Source of the DNA: Competibacter_A sp002352125 | GTDB taxonomy: Bacteria > Pseudomonadota > Gammaproteobacteria > Competibacterales > Competibacteraceae | Direction of reading: 5' to 3' | NCBI GenBank assembly: GCA_035441325.1 | Contig: DAOROA010000001.1 | Location: 1-64,000 of the forward strand | DNA length: 64,000 nucleotides | Position numbers and translations under genes: made by a program | The notes under the pieces: generated by a model | Told to the model about the DNA's origin: nothing | Seen by the model: the letters and a program-made list of their open reading frames with translations, nothing else | Database searches by the model: none | Shown here: positions 35,997 to 44,629 of the stretch, piece by piece | Layout of the letters: each line of letters begins with the position of its first letter | Position numbering within the stretch: position 1 is the stretch's first letter

Positions 35997-36808
35997 GAAT
36001 TCGACTCCGATGGATGCACGATAGAATTGCTCAGCGCCGCAAACGCCGCCAAACTCAGCGTTTCCGGGCGGGCGCCCGGATCGACGCCGGCCATTTCGAT
36101 TCGAACCGTATCTAATAGGCCACGCAGAGCGTTGCGCAAGGTCTTGCGGCGTTGGGCGAAGGCCCGCCGCACCACTTCGGCAAACTGCCGCTCATCCTGC
36201 ACCGCGACCGGCGATGTTTCACGTGGAACCAAACGCACCACGGCCGACTCCACCTTGGGCGGAGGTCGAAACGCGCCCGGCCCGACCGCGAACAACGATT
36301 CCGCCCGGCAGCGATACTGCAACATCACCGACAACCGGCCGTAGCTCCCTTCGCCGGGACTCGCCACCATCCGCTCCACAACTTCCCGTTGTAGCATGAA
36401 ATGCAAATCTTGCAGGTGTTCGGCTTGCGCGAGCAGATAAAACAACAAGGGAGTGGAGATGTTGTAGGGTAGATTGCCGACGACCCGCAACCGGGGGCCA
36501 TCGCCGCGCAAGGCGGCGAAATCGAATTCCAGCGCATCGGCGTGATGAATTCGCAGCGTGCCCGCCGATCCGGCGCAGCGCGCCCGCAACGGCTCCAATA
36601 GATCGCGATCCAGTTCCACCACGTCCAGCTCGCCCACCGCGTTTAGCAGCGGGCCGGTCAACGCACCCAGCCCAGGACCGATCTCTACCAACCGATCACC
36701 GGCCACTGGCCGAATTGCCGCGACGATGCGCCCGATGACGCCGGGATCGTGCAAAAAGTGCTGGCCGAACCGCTTGCGAGGCCGATGCGACCGTTCGGTC
36801 GAACTCAC
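35993..36808 (-). CDS. rsmA: 16S rRNA dimethyladenosine transferase
   Basis: This 271-residue protein starts SHRPRKRFGQHFLHDPGVIG and has the SAM-binding motif VEIGPGLGALTGPLL and the catalytic NLPYNIST. It dimethylates two adjacent adenines in the 3' hairpin of 16S rRNA during 30S maturation. It lies 19 bases after surA, the usual gammaproteobacterial order, but pdxA, often between them, is missing. A parS-like site lies inside the coding region. Confidence 0.97.
   Translation of the reverse strand: MSSTERSHRPRKRFGQHFLHDPGVIGRIVAAIRPVAGDRLVEIGPGLGALTGPLLNAVGELDVVELDRDLLEPLRARCAGSAGTLRIHHADALEFDFAALRGDGPRLRVVGNLPYNISTPLLFYLLAQAEHLQDLHFMLQREVVERMVASPGEGSYGRLSVMLQYRCRAESLFAVGPGAFRPPPKVESAVVRLVPRETSPVAVQDERQFAEVVRRAFAQRRKTLRNALRGLLDTVRIEMAGVDPGARPETLSLAAFAALSNSIVHPSESNS
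36215..36230. promoter_or_regulatory. parS-like ParB binding site inside rsmA
   Basis: TGTTTCACGTGGAACC matches the parS palindrome TGTTTCACGTGAAACA at 14 of 16 positions; read on the other strand it has one mismatch to the TGTTCCACGTGAAACA form. The central CACGTG core is intact. Confidence 0.7.
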
Positions 36809-36827
36809 GTCGAAACCGAAACGGCGC

Positions 36828-38294
36828 TCACTGCGGCGATGTAGATGGCGTCGATACCGCCGCTGCCGGTATCGATGCTGCCGATTGCAGGCGTACCTCC
36901 ACGTAGGCTTCGTCGCGCAACCGGCGCAGCAACAGTTCCCATTCCTCGTCGGAGCGTCGCCGGAGCAACGCCTCGCGGGCGCGGGTGCGATCCATTTCGG
37001 GAGAAGCCCGGCCTTGGCGACGTTCGAGCACCTGAACGATATGCCAGCCGAACTGGGTCTTGAACGGAGCGCTGATCTGGTTCGGTTGCAGCGATTTCAT
37101 TTCTTGTTCGAACTGGGGAACCAGCATTCCCGGGGTCACCCAGCCCAAGTCGCCGCCGCGCGCCCCGGATACCTTGTCGTCCGAGTTATCCTTGGCCAAG
37201 GTCGCGAAATCCTCGCCGCTCCGAACGCGCTGGCGCAATTGTTCTAACCGCTGGCGAGCCTCGTCGTCGGACAACTGCGGCGATGTTTTGAGCAAGATGT
37301 GCCGGGCGTGGGTTTCCGTCACCAAACCCTGTTTTTCGGCCGTTGGCGCCCGGGAGTGAACGGGCGTCGCACCACCACCCTTGACTTCCAGCAGCTTGAC
37401 GATGTGGAACCCGCTGGGGCTGCGGATCAGTTCGCTGAACTGGCCTGGCCGCAGCTTCGGAACCACGCCGGCGAACAAGGTCGGCAATTGATCGGCGGTC
37501 CGCCAACCGAGATCGCCGCCCTCCAGCGCCTGCCGGCCGGCGGATACGCCGACCGCCAACTGCTGGAAATCGGCGCCCTTGCGCAATTGCGCCACTACGT
37601 CGTCAGCCTTGCGTCGCACCGCGTCGATCTGCTGCGGTGTCGCACCTTCCGGCAAAGCCACCAAAATCTGGGCGATGTGATACTGGCGGGCACCGCCGCT
37701 GTCGCTGCCCCCGCCAACGCCTTCTTCGCCGGAACCGAAGCCATTTTGGCCTACCAATTGGGCTCGCAGGCTTTCCACGTCCTGCTCGGAGACTTGGAGC
37801 TGGCTGTCCACCAGTTTTTGCCGCAATCGCGCGCCCATGATCTCCCGGCGCACATCGTCGCGGAACCTGGCGAAGCTGATCCCATCCTTCTCGACCGTTT
37901 GCCGCATCTGGGTCAGATTCATGTTGTTGCGCTGGGCTAGCGTTTCGATGGCGGCGTTCAGCGTGGCGTCATCCACGGTGATACCGTTGCGCTCAGCGGC
38001 TCGAACCTGCAACTGGGCCAATATCAATCGCTCCAACACCTGATTCTCCAGTACGGAGCGCGGCGGGATCGATACTTTTCGCTGGCGTAACTGACGTTCG
38101 ATCACGGCGGTAGCCACATCCAGTTCCCGGCGGGTAATCACGTCGTCGTTGACCACCGCCACGATCGCGTCCAGCGCGTTACCCGGCTCTTCGGGTCCAG
38201 GGCCGAACGTGAGTTCCGCGTGGCCGGAAATGGGCGGGACGAACAAAAAGAAACACAGCATCAGGGAGTAAAACGGCTTGTTCATGCGGATCAT
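36828..38294 (-). CDS. surA: periplasmic chaperone and peptidyl-prolyl isomerase SurA
   Basis: This 488-residue protein has a signal peptide (FYSLMLCFFLFVPPISGHA) and the SurA N-terminal chaperone region (LDAIVAVVNDDVITRRELDVAT). Two parvulin domains follow: HIAQILVALPEGATPQQID at about residues 200-310 and HARHILLKTSPQLSDDEARQRL at about 330-430. A poorly conserved insert rich in Gly lies before the first. It escorts outer-membrane proteins, such as the LptD encoded just upstream, to the Bam complex. A start at the second ATG (38285) is equally possible. Confidence 0.96.
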   Translation of the reverse strand: MIRMNKPFYSLMLCFFLFVPPISGHAELTFGPGPEEPGNALDAIVAVVNDDVITRRELDVATAVIERQLRQRKVSIPPRSVLENQVLERLILAQLQVRAAERNGITVDDATLNAAIETLAQRNNMNLTQMRQTVEKDGISFARFRDDVRREIMGARLRQKLVDSQLQVSEQDVESLRAQLVGQNGFGSGEEGVGGGSDSGGARQYHIAQILVALPEGATPQQIDAVRRKADDVVAQLRKGADFQQLAVGVSAGRQALEGGDLGWRTADQLPTLFAGVVPKLRPGQFSELIRSPSGFHIVKLLEVKGGGATPVHSRAPTAEKQGLVTETHARHILLKTSPQLSDDEARQRLEQLRQRVRSGEDFATLAKDNSDDKVSGARGGDLGWVTPGMLVPQFEQEMKSLQPNQISAPFKTQFGWHIVQVLERRQGRASPEMDRTRAREALLRRRSDEEWELLLRRLRDEAYVEVRLQSAASIPAAAVSTPSTSPQ

Positions 38295-38310
38295 CGGAAG
38301 AAAGTAGGCG

Positions 38311-40623
38311 CTAATAACGGAGCGTTTGATAGCCGAGGATGGAGCTTTGCAGCAGCGTCTCCAGACCGGTACCCAGCCGGGTTAAGCCTTTCAGCTCCAG
38401 CTCCACGTAGAAAGCGGTCTGCGATTCGACTTCGACCGGGCTGCTGCGATACTGGCGGGCCACGGCCCGCACTGCCCAGCAGCAATCTTCGTATTCCAAT
38501 CCCGCCAGGGTTTCCAGATTGCGTTCGATGTTCAAGGCGTGATTCCAGCGGCCCATAATTCGCCATTGCGAACTCAGTGGCCACAACAAGGAAACATCCA
38601 CCGCTTCGATTTGATCGTCCAAATCCAAGCCGGGCTGATCGCGGTCCATCAAATAGGATACGTTGACCAACTGGCGCGGATTAGCGTAATAGCGCAGATC
38701 GAGCGCAGTGCGCAGCACATCGCTGTTATCCGGCTCCAGTTGCACGCCGCCTTGCATCGTCCAGCGAGACGACAGATTGAGCTGTCCTTGAGCGATCATG
38801 CCGGAATTGGCCGCTGTATCCGGCGGATCGCCGGGGTTCAGGGTCACCCGGCGATCCTCGAAATACTGGATCTGGCCGATGCTGGCGCGCAACCGCTCGC
38901 GGCCGCTGGCTCCATCGATCGCGCGAGTGGTCAACGCGACGGTCAGTTGATTGGCATCGCCCAGCCGGTCGGCGCCGGTGAAGCGGTTCTGGCGAAACAG
39001 CCAGTCGTGATCCCGATCCATCGGGGCGCTGTCGAAAATGGGGATATCGTCCTGGTCGCGATAGGGCACATAAAGATAAAACAGGCGCGGTTCCAGGGTA
39101 TGCGTTCCGGCAGCGACGCCCAACCAATCGGCCTGCAGCGATTTTTCGAAGATCAGGCCACCGTCTATGCTCGCGATCGGCGCGGTGCGCGAAGGCGCAT
39201 CGTTGGCACCGGATTCGGTGTTGTCGAGCTTATAACCGGTGTAGCGAAAACCGGCTTGGGGTTTGAGATAGCCCCAAGACCGTTCGAGCGTCCAATTAGC
39301 CGTCGGCCACAAATCCAACCGGGTTCCAGTCACCATGTCAGTTTGCTGGAAATGGACCATTTCTCCGTACAACTGGTAATTCAAACCATTGGAGCTAGGT
39401 GGCCACGCACCTTGGAACAACAACTGGGGCAGGCGTTGGTAGGGTTTGCCGCTGAGCGCAAACAACGAAGGATTCAAAATTTGATAGCCCTGTACCCGCG
39501 CCAGTGCCTGCCACCAGTCACCGTAATAGCGGGCATCCAGATGCCGCTCCAGATAGTTGACGGTCAGAAAATCCAATTCGTTGCTCAAATCCCGGATATA
39601 GCCATCGTCCGAAACGTATTCGTAGCGTAAATCGGTATAGACGTTCGGCAACGGGGCAGCACGGTCGGCGATGTTGAAAGAGCCGCGATCACCATCGTAA
39701 CGGTGGTCGTCCGGGATATACTCGATGCCGATCTGCCCTTGATGCCAGGGTTCGAGAAACCGGTACTGCATACCCAACAGCAACCCGCGTTCGCTCATCA
39801 AGCGAGGCGTCAAGGTCATGTCGCGATTCGGCGCGATGTTCCAATAATAAGGAACCGATAGATCGATGCCGGTTTCGCTGTCGTAGCCTTGGCGCGGAAA
39901 CAGAAATCCCGATTGTCGTGCGTCGGTGATCGGAAACGACAGATAGGGGAAATAGAACACCGGTGTGTCCCAGAATGCGAGCACGATGTCGCGGGCTGTC
40001 CCACGGCCAGTCTCATCGCTCAGCGTCAGCTTGTGTGCGCGCAGTTCCCAATCTTCCTGGCCGCGCGGGCACGTCGAGTAGGTCGCATCCTCCAATCGGC
40101 TCTGGCGCTTGTTCCGGTCCAGCTTCACTTCTTCGGCAGAACCCTGAGCGTTGCGTTCCGGCAGATAATAATCCGCGTCTTTGAACCAACCGGTCTCGGC
40201 GTTCAAATCGACTTCCGCCCGCTTGCCGCGCAAAGCTTGCCGCGAATCGCCGTAGGTGAATTTGCCTTCCACCTTAGCCCGATTGGCGGGGCGTTCGAGG
40301 GTAACGCGATCGGCCCGCAAGCGCTGGTCGCCACGAGATAGATTGACGTTGCCTTCCAGCACGGATTGGGTCGAGGAAGATTCGGCTTGGTCGGCGGTGG
40401 CTTGAATCGGCGCTTCGTCCGGCAGTGGGGCATTCGGGCTGGCCGGCACGATCTCGCGCGCGAGTTCGTCGGGCTCGCATCGCGCCCACGCATCGGGAGC
40501 TTTAGGAGGTTTTGCTTGAACGCCGGCCAACGGCAATAGCACCAGTGCAACGCCAACGGCTAATGCTCGGTAATGTGGTGTCACGGAACAGGATTTTACG
40601 CGTTGATCAAAGTGCCCTAACAT
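38311..40623 (-). CDS. lptD: LPS assembly outer-membrane protein LptD
   Basis: This 770-residue protein has an N-terminal signal (LAVGVALVLLPLAGVQA). An OstA/LptA-like jellyroll follows (IQATADQAESSSTQSVLEGNVNLSRGDQRLRAD, about residues 70-200), then a large beta-barrel (about 220-770) with DARQSGFLFPRQGYDSETGIDLSVPYYWN. It places lipopolysaccharide in the outer leaflet together with LptE. The gene heads the lptD-surA-rsmA-yajD run and is divergent from amgK-murU, as in Pseudomonas. Confidence 0.96.
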   Translation of the reverse strand: MLGHFDQRVKSCSVTPHYRALAVGVALVLLPLAGVQAKPPKAPDAWARCEPDELAREIVPASPNAPLPDEAPIQATADQAESSSTQSVLEGNVNLSRGDQRLRADRVTLERPANRAKVEGKFTYGDSRQALRGKRAEVDLNAETGWFKDADYYLPERNAQGSAEEVKLDRNKRQSRLEDATYSTCPRGQEDWELRAHKLTLSDETGRGTARDIVLAFWDTPVFYFPYLSFPITDARQSGFLFPRQGYDSETGIDLSVPYYWNIAPNRDMTLTPRLMSERGLLLGMQYRFLEPWHQGQIGIEYIPDDHRYDGDRGSFNIADRAAPLPNVYTDLRYEYVSDDGYIRDLSNELDFLTVNYLERHLDARYYGDWWQALARVQGYQILNPSLFALSGKPYQRLPQLLFQGAWPPSSNGLNYQLYGEMVHFQQTDMVTGTRLDLWPTANWTLERSWGYLKPQAGFRYTGYKLDNTESGANDAPSRTAPIASIDGGLIFEKSLQADWLGVAAGTHTLEPRLFYLYVPYRDQDDIPIFDSAPMDRDHDWLFRQNRFTGADRLGDANQLTVALTTRAIDGASGRERLRASIGQIQYFEDRRVTLNPGDPPDTAANSGMIAQGQLNLSSRWTMQGGVQLEPDNSDVLRTALDLRYYANPRQLVNVSYLMDRDQPGLDLDDQIEAVDVSLLWPLSSQWRIMGRWNHALNIERNLETLAGLEYEDCCWAVRAVARQYRSSPVEVESQTAFYVELELKGLTRLGTGLETLLQSSILGYQTLRY

Positions 40624-40671
40624 CGCATAGATTGATTATCGCTGCAATCCACACCGTATGGAGCATGCTTC

Positions 40672-41670
40672 GTGAGCGATCGTGAGCAACTATTGCGCGA
40701 GTGGCTGGAGGCGGTCTTGCCGGTACCGTTCACCCGCATCGCCCCGGCGTCCAGCGACGCCAGTTTCCGCCGTTATTTTCGGGTTTGGTACGATGGCCAG
40801 ACCCGCATCGTCATGGATGCGCCGCCGGACAAGGAAGATTGCCGGCCGTTCGTCGCCATTGGCCAAGCCATGCGCGGCCTGGGCTTGAACGTGCCAGAGG
40901 TGCTGGCCAAAGATCTCGACCGGGGCTTGCTGCTGCTGACGGATCTCGGCAGCCGGCAATATTTGGCCGAACTCGACGAGCGCAGCGTGCCCGGCCTGTA
41001 CGAGGATGCGCTGGACGCACTGGCCCGCCTGCAAGTCGGCGGCGATCCCGCCTCACCCCTGTTGCCGCCCTACGATTCGGCGCTGTTGCATCGGGAGATG
41101 GAACTGTTCCGCGACTGGTTTTTGGGACGGTTGCTCGGGCTGGAGTTGAACCAGGACGAGCATCGTGTCCTCGATCACGCTTTCGCCCTGCTGACCGACA
41201 ACGCCTTGGAGCAACCGCGCGTCTGGGTCCACCGCGACTATCATTCCCGCAACTTGATGGTGACCGATCCAGATAATCCCGGCGTGCTGGATTTTCAGGA
41301 CGCGGTCGTGGGGGCGGTGACCTACGATCTGGTCTCGCTGCTGCGAGATTGCTACGTCTCGTGGCCGCGCGAACGAGTGGAATCTTGGGCGCTGGCGCAT
41401 CGGGCGCGGCTGCGGGCGCTGGGCATGAGCGGGTTGGACGACGCCGAGCAGTTCCTGCGCTGGTTCGATCTGATGGGCGTACAGCGTCACCTCAAAGCCA
41501 TCGGCATTTTCGCCCGTTTGAACCTGCGCGACGGCAAACCGGGCTATCTGCGCGATATTCCCCGCACCCTGGGCTACGTGCTGGCGGTGGCGGACCGCTA
41601 TCCCGATCTTGCCGCTTTGCGCGATCTGCTGCGGATTCGCGAGGTCGATCGCTGGGAACCGATGGCATGA
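40672..41670 (+). CDS. amgK: N-acetylmuramate/N-acetylglucosamine kinase
   Basis: This 332-residue aminoglycoside-phosphotransferase-fold kinase has the catalytic HRDYHSRNLMV and the metal-binding GVLDFQDAVVGAVTYDL. In Pseudomonas AmgK phosphorylates MurNAc at C1 in the peptidoglycan recycling route that bypasses de novo UDP-MurNAc synthesis. Pairing with MurU downstream supports that role. It starts with GTG after GGAG, and its stop overlaps the murU start. Confidence 0.94.
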   Translation: MSDREQLLREWLEAVLPVPFTRIAPASSDASFRRYFRVWYDGQTRIVMDAPPDKEDCRPFVAIGQAMRGLGLNVPEVLAKDLDRGLLLLTDLGSRQYLAELDERSVPGLYEDALDALARLQVGGDPASPLLPPYDSALLHREMELFRDWFLGRLLGLELNQDEHRVLDHAFALLTDNALEQPRVWVHRDYHSRNLMVTDPDNPGVLDFQDAVVGAVTYDLVSLLRDCYVSWPRERVESWALAHRARLRALGMSGLDDAEQFLRWFDLMGVQRHLKAIGIFARLNLRDGKPGYLRDIPRTLGYVLAVADRYPDLAALRDLLRIREVDRWEPMA

Positions 41671-42353
41671 AAGCGATGATCCTGGCCGCTGGGCGCGGCG
41701 AACGAATGCGTCCGCTCACCGACCACACCCCCAAACCCCTGCTGTTGGCCGCCGGCAAACCTCTGATCGTCCATCATCTCGAAGCCTTGCGAGCGGCCGG
41801 CTTCACCGAGTTGGTCATCAATACCGGCCATCTGGGCGAACGCTTGCCGGCGACTCTCGGCAATGGCCACCAGTGGGGTGTTCGGATCGTCTATTCGCCG
41901 GAACCACCCGATGCGCTGGAAACCGGCGGTGGCATTTTTCAAGCGTTGCCGTTGCTCGGATCGGACCCTTTTCTGGTGCTTAACGGTGATGTTTGGACCG
42001 ATTATCCTTTTGCTCGTCTGCCCATGACGCCTGCCGGATTGGTGCATCTGGTGCTGATCGGCAACCCGCCGCACCATCCCCGGGGCGATTTTGTCCTGGC
42101 GAACGATGGGCGGGTAGGGGAATCCGGCGAGCCCCGGCTGACCTTTAGCGGAATCAGCGTGCTGCGGCCGGAATTATTCGCCGGTTGCGCGCCGGGACGG
42201 TTTCCGCTGGGACCGCTGTTGCGGCGGGCGATGGCGGCCGGCGCGGCGACGGGGGAACATTACCTCGGCGCTTGGCGGGATATCGGTACGCCGCAGCGGC
42301 TGGCCGAGCTGGATCGCGAGCTGGGAAACCCAATAGGTTCGGCCGCGCGATAA
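41667..42353 (+). CDS. murU: N-acetylmuramate alpha-1-phosphate uridylyltransferase
   Basis: This 228-residue nucleotidyltransferase starts MKAMILAAGRGERMRPLTDHTPKPLL, the G-x-G-x-R signature loop, and has DPFLVLNGDVWTDYPF with the metal-binding Asp. MurU converts MurNAc-1-phosphate and UTP to UDP-MurNAc, completing the AmgK pathway. The four-base overlap with amgK shows coupled translation. Confidence 0.95.
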   Translation: MKAMILAAGRGERMRPLTDHTPKPLLLAAGKPLIVHHLEALRAAGFTELVINTGHLGERLPATLGNGHQWGVRIVYSPEPPDALETGGGIFQALPLLGSDPFLVLNGDVWTDYPFARLPMTPAGLVHLVLIGNPPHHPRGDFVLANDGRVGESGEPRLTFSGISVLRPELFAGCAPGRFPLGPLLRRAMAAGAATGEHYLGAWRDIGTPQRLAELDRELGNPIGSAAR

Positions 42354-42401
42354 GCAACCCCGAAATTTGCTTGCGCTTCGGGCCAGTCGCCGATCCCCCC
42401 A

Positions 42402-43085
42402 TTACGTCTCGTGGCGGACATCCTGTCCCTCGACCACGAAAATCACGTATTCGGCGAGGTTCTTGGCGCGGTCGGCAACCCGCTTCAGAGCCTTCAGCGC
42501 CAGCGCCATGTCGATCACCGTCGCCACCGCCGGTTCGCTGTCCGGCTCGCTGGCGGCGAGCGAGCGCAAAATGTCCTGGAATACGCCATCCGCTCCGTCG
42601 GTACGCACCAATATCCAAGCCTGGTCCACATCCAAACGGGCCAAGCTATCGAGCGCGCTTTGGACCCACTGGCTGGCGATAGCGGCCAACTGCTCCACCG
42701 CTAGCGGAATGCCTCCTTGCAAATGGCCGCCCCGCGCGTGAATGTCCAACGTTTTTTCGGCGATGGTTTTGGCTTCGTCGCCGATCCGCTCCAAGTCATT
42801 AACCGCCTTGGTCAACGCCATCACCAAGCGCAAATCGGTACTCATCGGCTGCCGGCGGCTGAGCAGGCGCACGCAGGTCCGATCAATTTCGATGTCCCAA
42901 CGATTGACGGCTTTGTCGCCTGCGATGACTTCCTGCGCCGCGACCGCATCGCCTTCCCGAAAGACCGCGACGGCGCGGCCGACCTGCTGCTCCACCGTTC
43001 GGCCCATGTCCAGAACCAAGTTAACCAGTTGCTGGATTTCTACGTCGAAACGTTTGACGGTGTGTTGGCTGTTGGCGAAAGCCAT
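42402..43085 (-). CDS. phoU: phosphate uptake regulator PhoU
   Basis: This 227-residue all-helical protein is made of two three-helix repeats: VNLVLDMGRTVEQQVGRAV with LRLVMALTKAVNDLERIGDEAKTIAE, and a second half ending KALKRVADRAKNLAEYVIFVVEG. The ExxxD pattern binds metal. PhoU restrains PhoR and the Pst transporter when phosphate is plentiful. The pst genes are not next to it, which is unusual. The frame extends far upstream, but the ATG at 43085 with GAGGAG before it gives the family start. Confidence 0.94.
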   Translation of the reverse strand: MAFANSQHTVKRFDVEIQQLVNLVLDMGRTVEQQVGRAVAVFREGDAVAAQEVIAGDKAVNRWDIEIDRTCVRLLSRRQPMSTDLRLVMALTKAVNDLERIGDEAKTIAEKTLDIHARGGHLQGGIPLAVEQLAAIASQWVQSALDSLARLDVDQAWILVRTDGADGVFQDILRSLAASEPDSEPAVATVIDMALALKALKRVADRAKNLAEYVIFVVEGQDVRHET

Positions 43086-43111
43086 GACGAATCGCTCCTC
43101 TTTGTTCTGGT

Positions 43112-43885
43112 TTATCCGCCAGCCTCCGGCGACGCGACCGGAACGGCACCGATTCGCACCATGGTGCCCTCGATCCAATCTTCTACTTGCCGGTTCAGTT
43201 CCTGAGGCGAACGGCCACTGCTTTCGAGCAGGGGGCCAAACACCACTTGGATGGTTCCGGGGCGTTTGAGAAATCCCCCGCGCGGCCAGAATTCGCCGGC
43301 ATTCAGCGCCACCGGAAGAATCGGGCAGCCGCTGTGGGTGGCGAGCACCGCCCCGCCCAAGCCGTAGCGTTTGCGAACGCCGGGCAAGGTGCGGGTGCCT
43401 TCGGGAAAGATCAGAACCCACTGTCCCCGCTGCAAATGTTTCACGCCTTGCCGGATCACCTGCTTGACCGCCGAGGTGCCAGCCTGGCGATTGATCGCGA
43501 TCGGCCGCAACAACGCTAGCGCCCAGCCAAAAAACGGCAACCACAGCAGCTCGCGCTTGATTACCCAAGCTACCGGCGGCAAATACTGGTGGAGAAACAA
43601 AGTCTCCCAAGTGGATTGATGCTTGGCCATCACGATCACCGGCCGGTCGGGGATATGCTCGACGCCACTTAGCCGGTAATCGATCCCGCACGTAATGCGC
43701 AACCACCAAACATTAAAGCGAGTCCAAAGCTGGGATATCCGGTACCGATGGACGAAAGGGAGGAAAAAACCCAGCACCACCAACGGAGCACAAATCCCTA
43801 TCGAGACCAGCATACCGATCGAAAACAACAGCGAGCGCACGAAGCGGTTTGGAATGGACAGGAGGGTCGTGGCTTGAAGAGACAT
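43112..43885 (-). CDS. plsC: 1-acyl-sn-glycerol-3-phosphate acyltransferase
   Basis: This 257-residue membrane-bound protein has an N-terminal hydrophobic hairpin, the catalytic VMAKHQSTWETLFL (HxxxxD-like with His and Glu) and the phosphate-binding VLIFPEGTRTLPG. It acylates lysophosphatidic acid. The catalytic acid of HxxxxD is read here as HQSTWE, as in a subset of PlsC proteins. The order plsC-gmhB-glyS-glyQ matches that near the origin in Pseudomonas. Confidence 0.9.
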   Translation of the reverse strand: MSLQATTLLSIPNRFVRSLLFSIGMLVSIGICAPLVVLGFFLPFVHRYRISQLWTRFNVWWLRITCGIDYRLSGVEHIPDRPVIVMAKHQSTWETLFLHQYLPPVAWVIKRELLWLPFFGWALALLRPIAINRQAGTSAVKQVIRQGVKHLQRGQWVLIFPEGTRTLPGVRKRYGLGGAVLATHSGCPILPVALNAGEFWPRGGFLKRPGTIQVVFGPLLESSGRSPQELNRQVEDWIEGTMVRIGAVPVASPEAGG

Positions 43886-43901
43886 GGGTTAGCTCAGACG
43901 G

Positions 43902-44444
43902 TCAATCGTTGCAGGCGGTCAGATAGCTGGCGGCGGCAGCCAAATCGTCGAAGATCTGGACGTTGGCGCAGATTCCCCATTCCCGCTCCAGCGTCCGGAC
44001 GCCTTTGCCGGTCCGAACCAGCAACGGCCGGGCGTTGGCCGCCCGAGCCGCCCGGATATCGCGCACGTCGTCGCCAACCACCGGCACCCCTTGCAAGCCA
44101 CATTTCAGCCGTCGGCCGATTTCCAGCAACATGCCGGGGTTGGGCTTGCGATAGGGGTTGGCCTCATCTACGTCCGGACAGAAAAACACCGCATCGATCA
44201 AGCCGCCGACTTCCTGCACCATTCGGTGCATTTTCCGGTGAATCAAGTTGAGCGTTTCCAGATCGAACAATCCCCGCACGATGCCCGATTGATTGGTGGC
44301 GACCACGACTCGGTAGCCGGCATGATTGAGACGAGCAATCGCTTCGAGGCTGCCCGGAATCGGTATCCATTCTTCGGGAGATTTGACGAAAGCGTCGGAA
44401 TCTATGTTGATGACGCCGTCGCGGTCCAGAATGATCAATTTCAT
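43902..44444 (-). CDS. gmhB: heptose 1,7-bisphosphate 7-phosphatase
   Basis: This 180-residue HAD-family phosphatase starts MKLIILDRDGVINIDSDAFVKSPEEW (nucleophile Asp in DRDG) and has VATNQSGIVRG, FFCPDVDEANPYRKPNPGM and PVVGDDVRDIRAARAA. It removes a phosphate in ADP-heptose synthesis for the LPS core. It is 16 bases ahead of plsC. The motif around CPDVD is slightly shorter than the usual Cys/His zinc loop. Confidence 0.93.
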   Translation of the reverse strand: MKLIILDRDGVINIDSDAFVKSPEEWIPIPGSLEAIARLNHAGYRVVVATNQSGIVRGLFDLETLNLIHRKMHRMVQEVGGLIDAVFFCPDVDEANPYRKPNPGMLLEIGRRLKCGLQGVPVVGDDVRDIRAARAANARPLLVRTGKGVRTLEREWGICANVQIFDDLAAAASYLTACND

Positions 44445-44543
44445 TTATTATCGTCGTGTTCTATCGCGCAACCGGTAAGCCGGGCATCCGTGCTCTGCAC
44501 CAAGCCGCGCCGAGAAAAATCACTAGCCGCAGTCCGTGAATAA

Positions 44544-44559
44544 TGTTCCACGTGAAACC
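44544..44559. promoter_or_regulatory. parS-like ParB binding site
   Basis: TGTTCCACGTGAAACC matches the parS form TGTTCCACGTGAAACA at 15 of 16 positions. It lies in the intergenic region between glyS and gmhB, where no other feature is evident. Confidence 0.75.
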
Positions 44560-44599
44560 GGGCGGGGTTCCCGGATCGAGGCTATACCGCCGGTGCCCC

Positions 44600-44615
44600 T
44601 GTTTCATGTAGAACA
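44600..44615. promoter_or_regulatory. degenerate parS-like site
   Basis: TGTTTCATGTAGAACA matches the parS consensus at 13 of 16 positions and lies 56 bases after the previous site. The core CACGTG is altered, so binding may be weak. Confidence 0.4.
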
Positions 44616-44629
44616 CGCGCTTGGCTCCT

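Noticed and set aside
42402..43709. 435-codon frame extending phoU upstream
   Set aside because: The upstream part overlaps plsC in another frame; PhoU homology starts at MAFANSQH after a ribosome-binding site.
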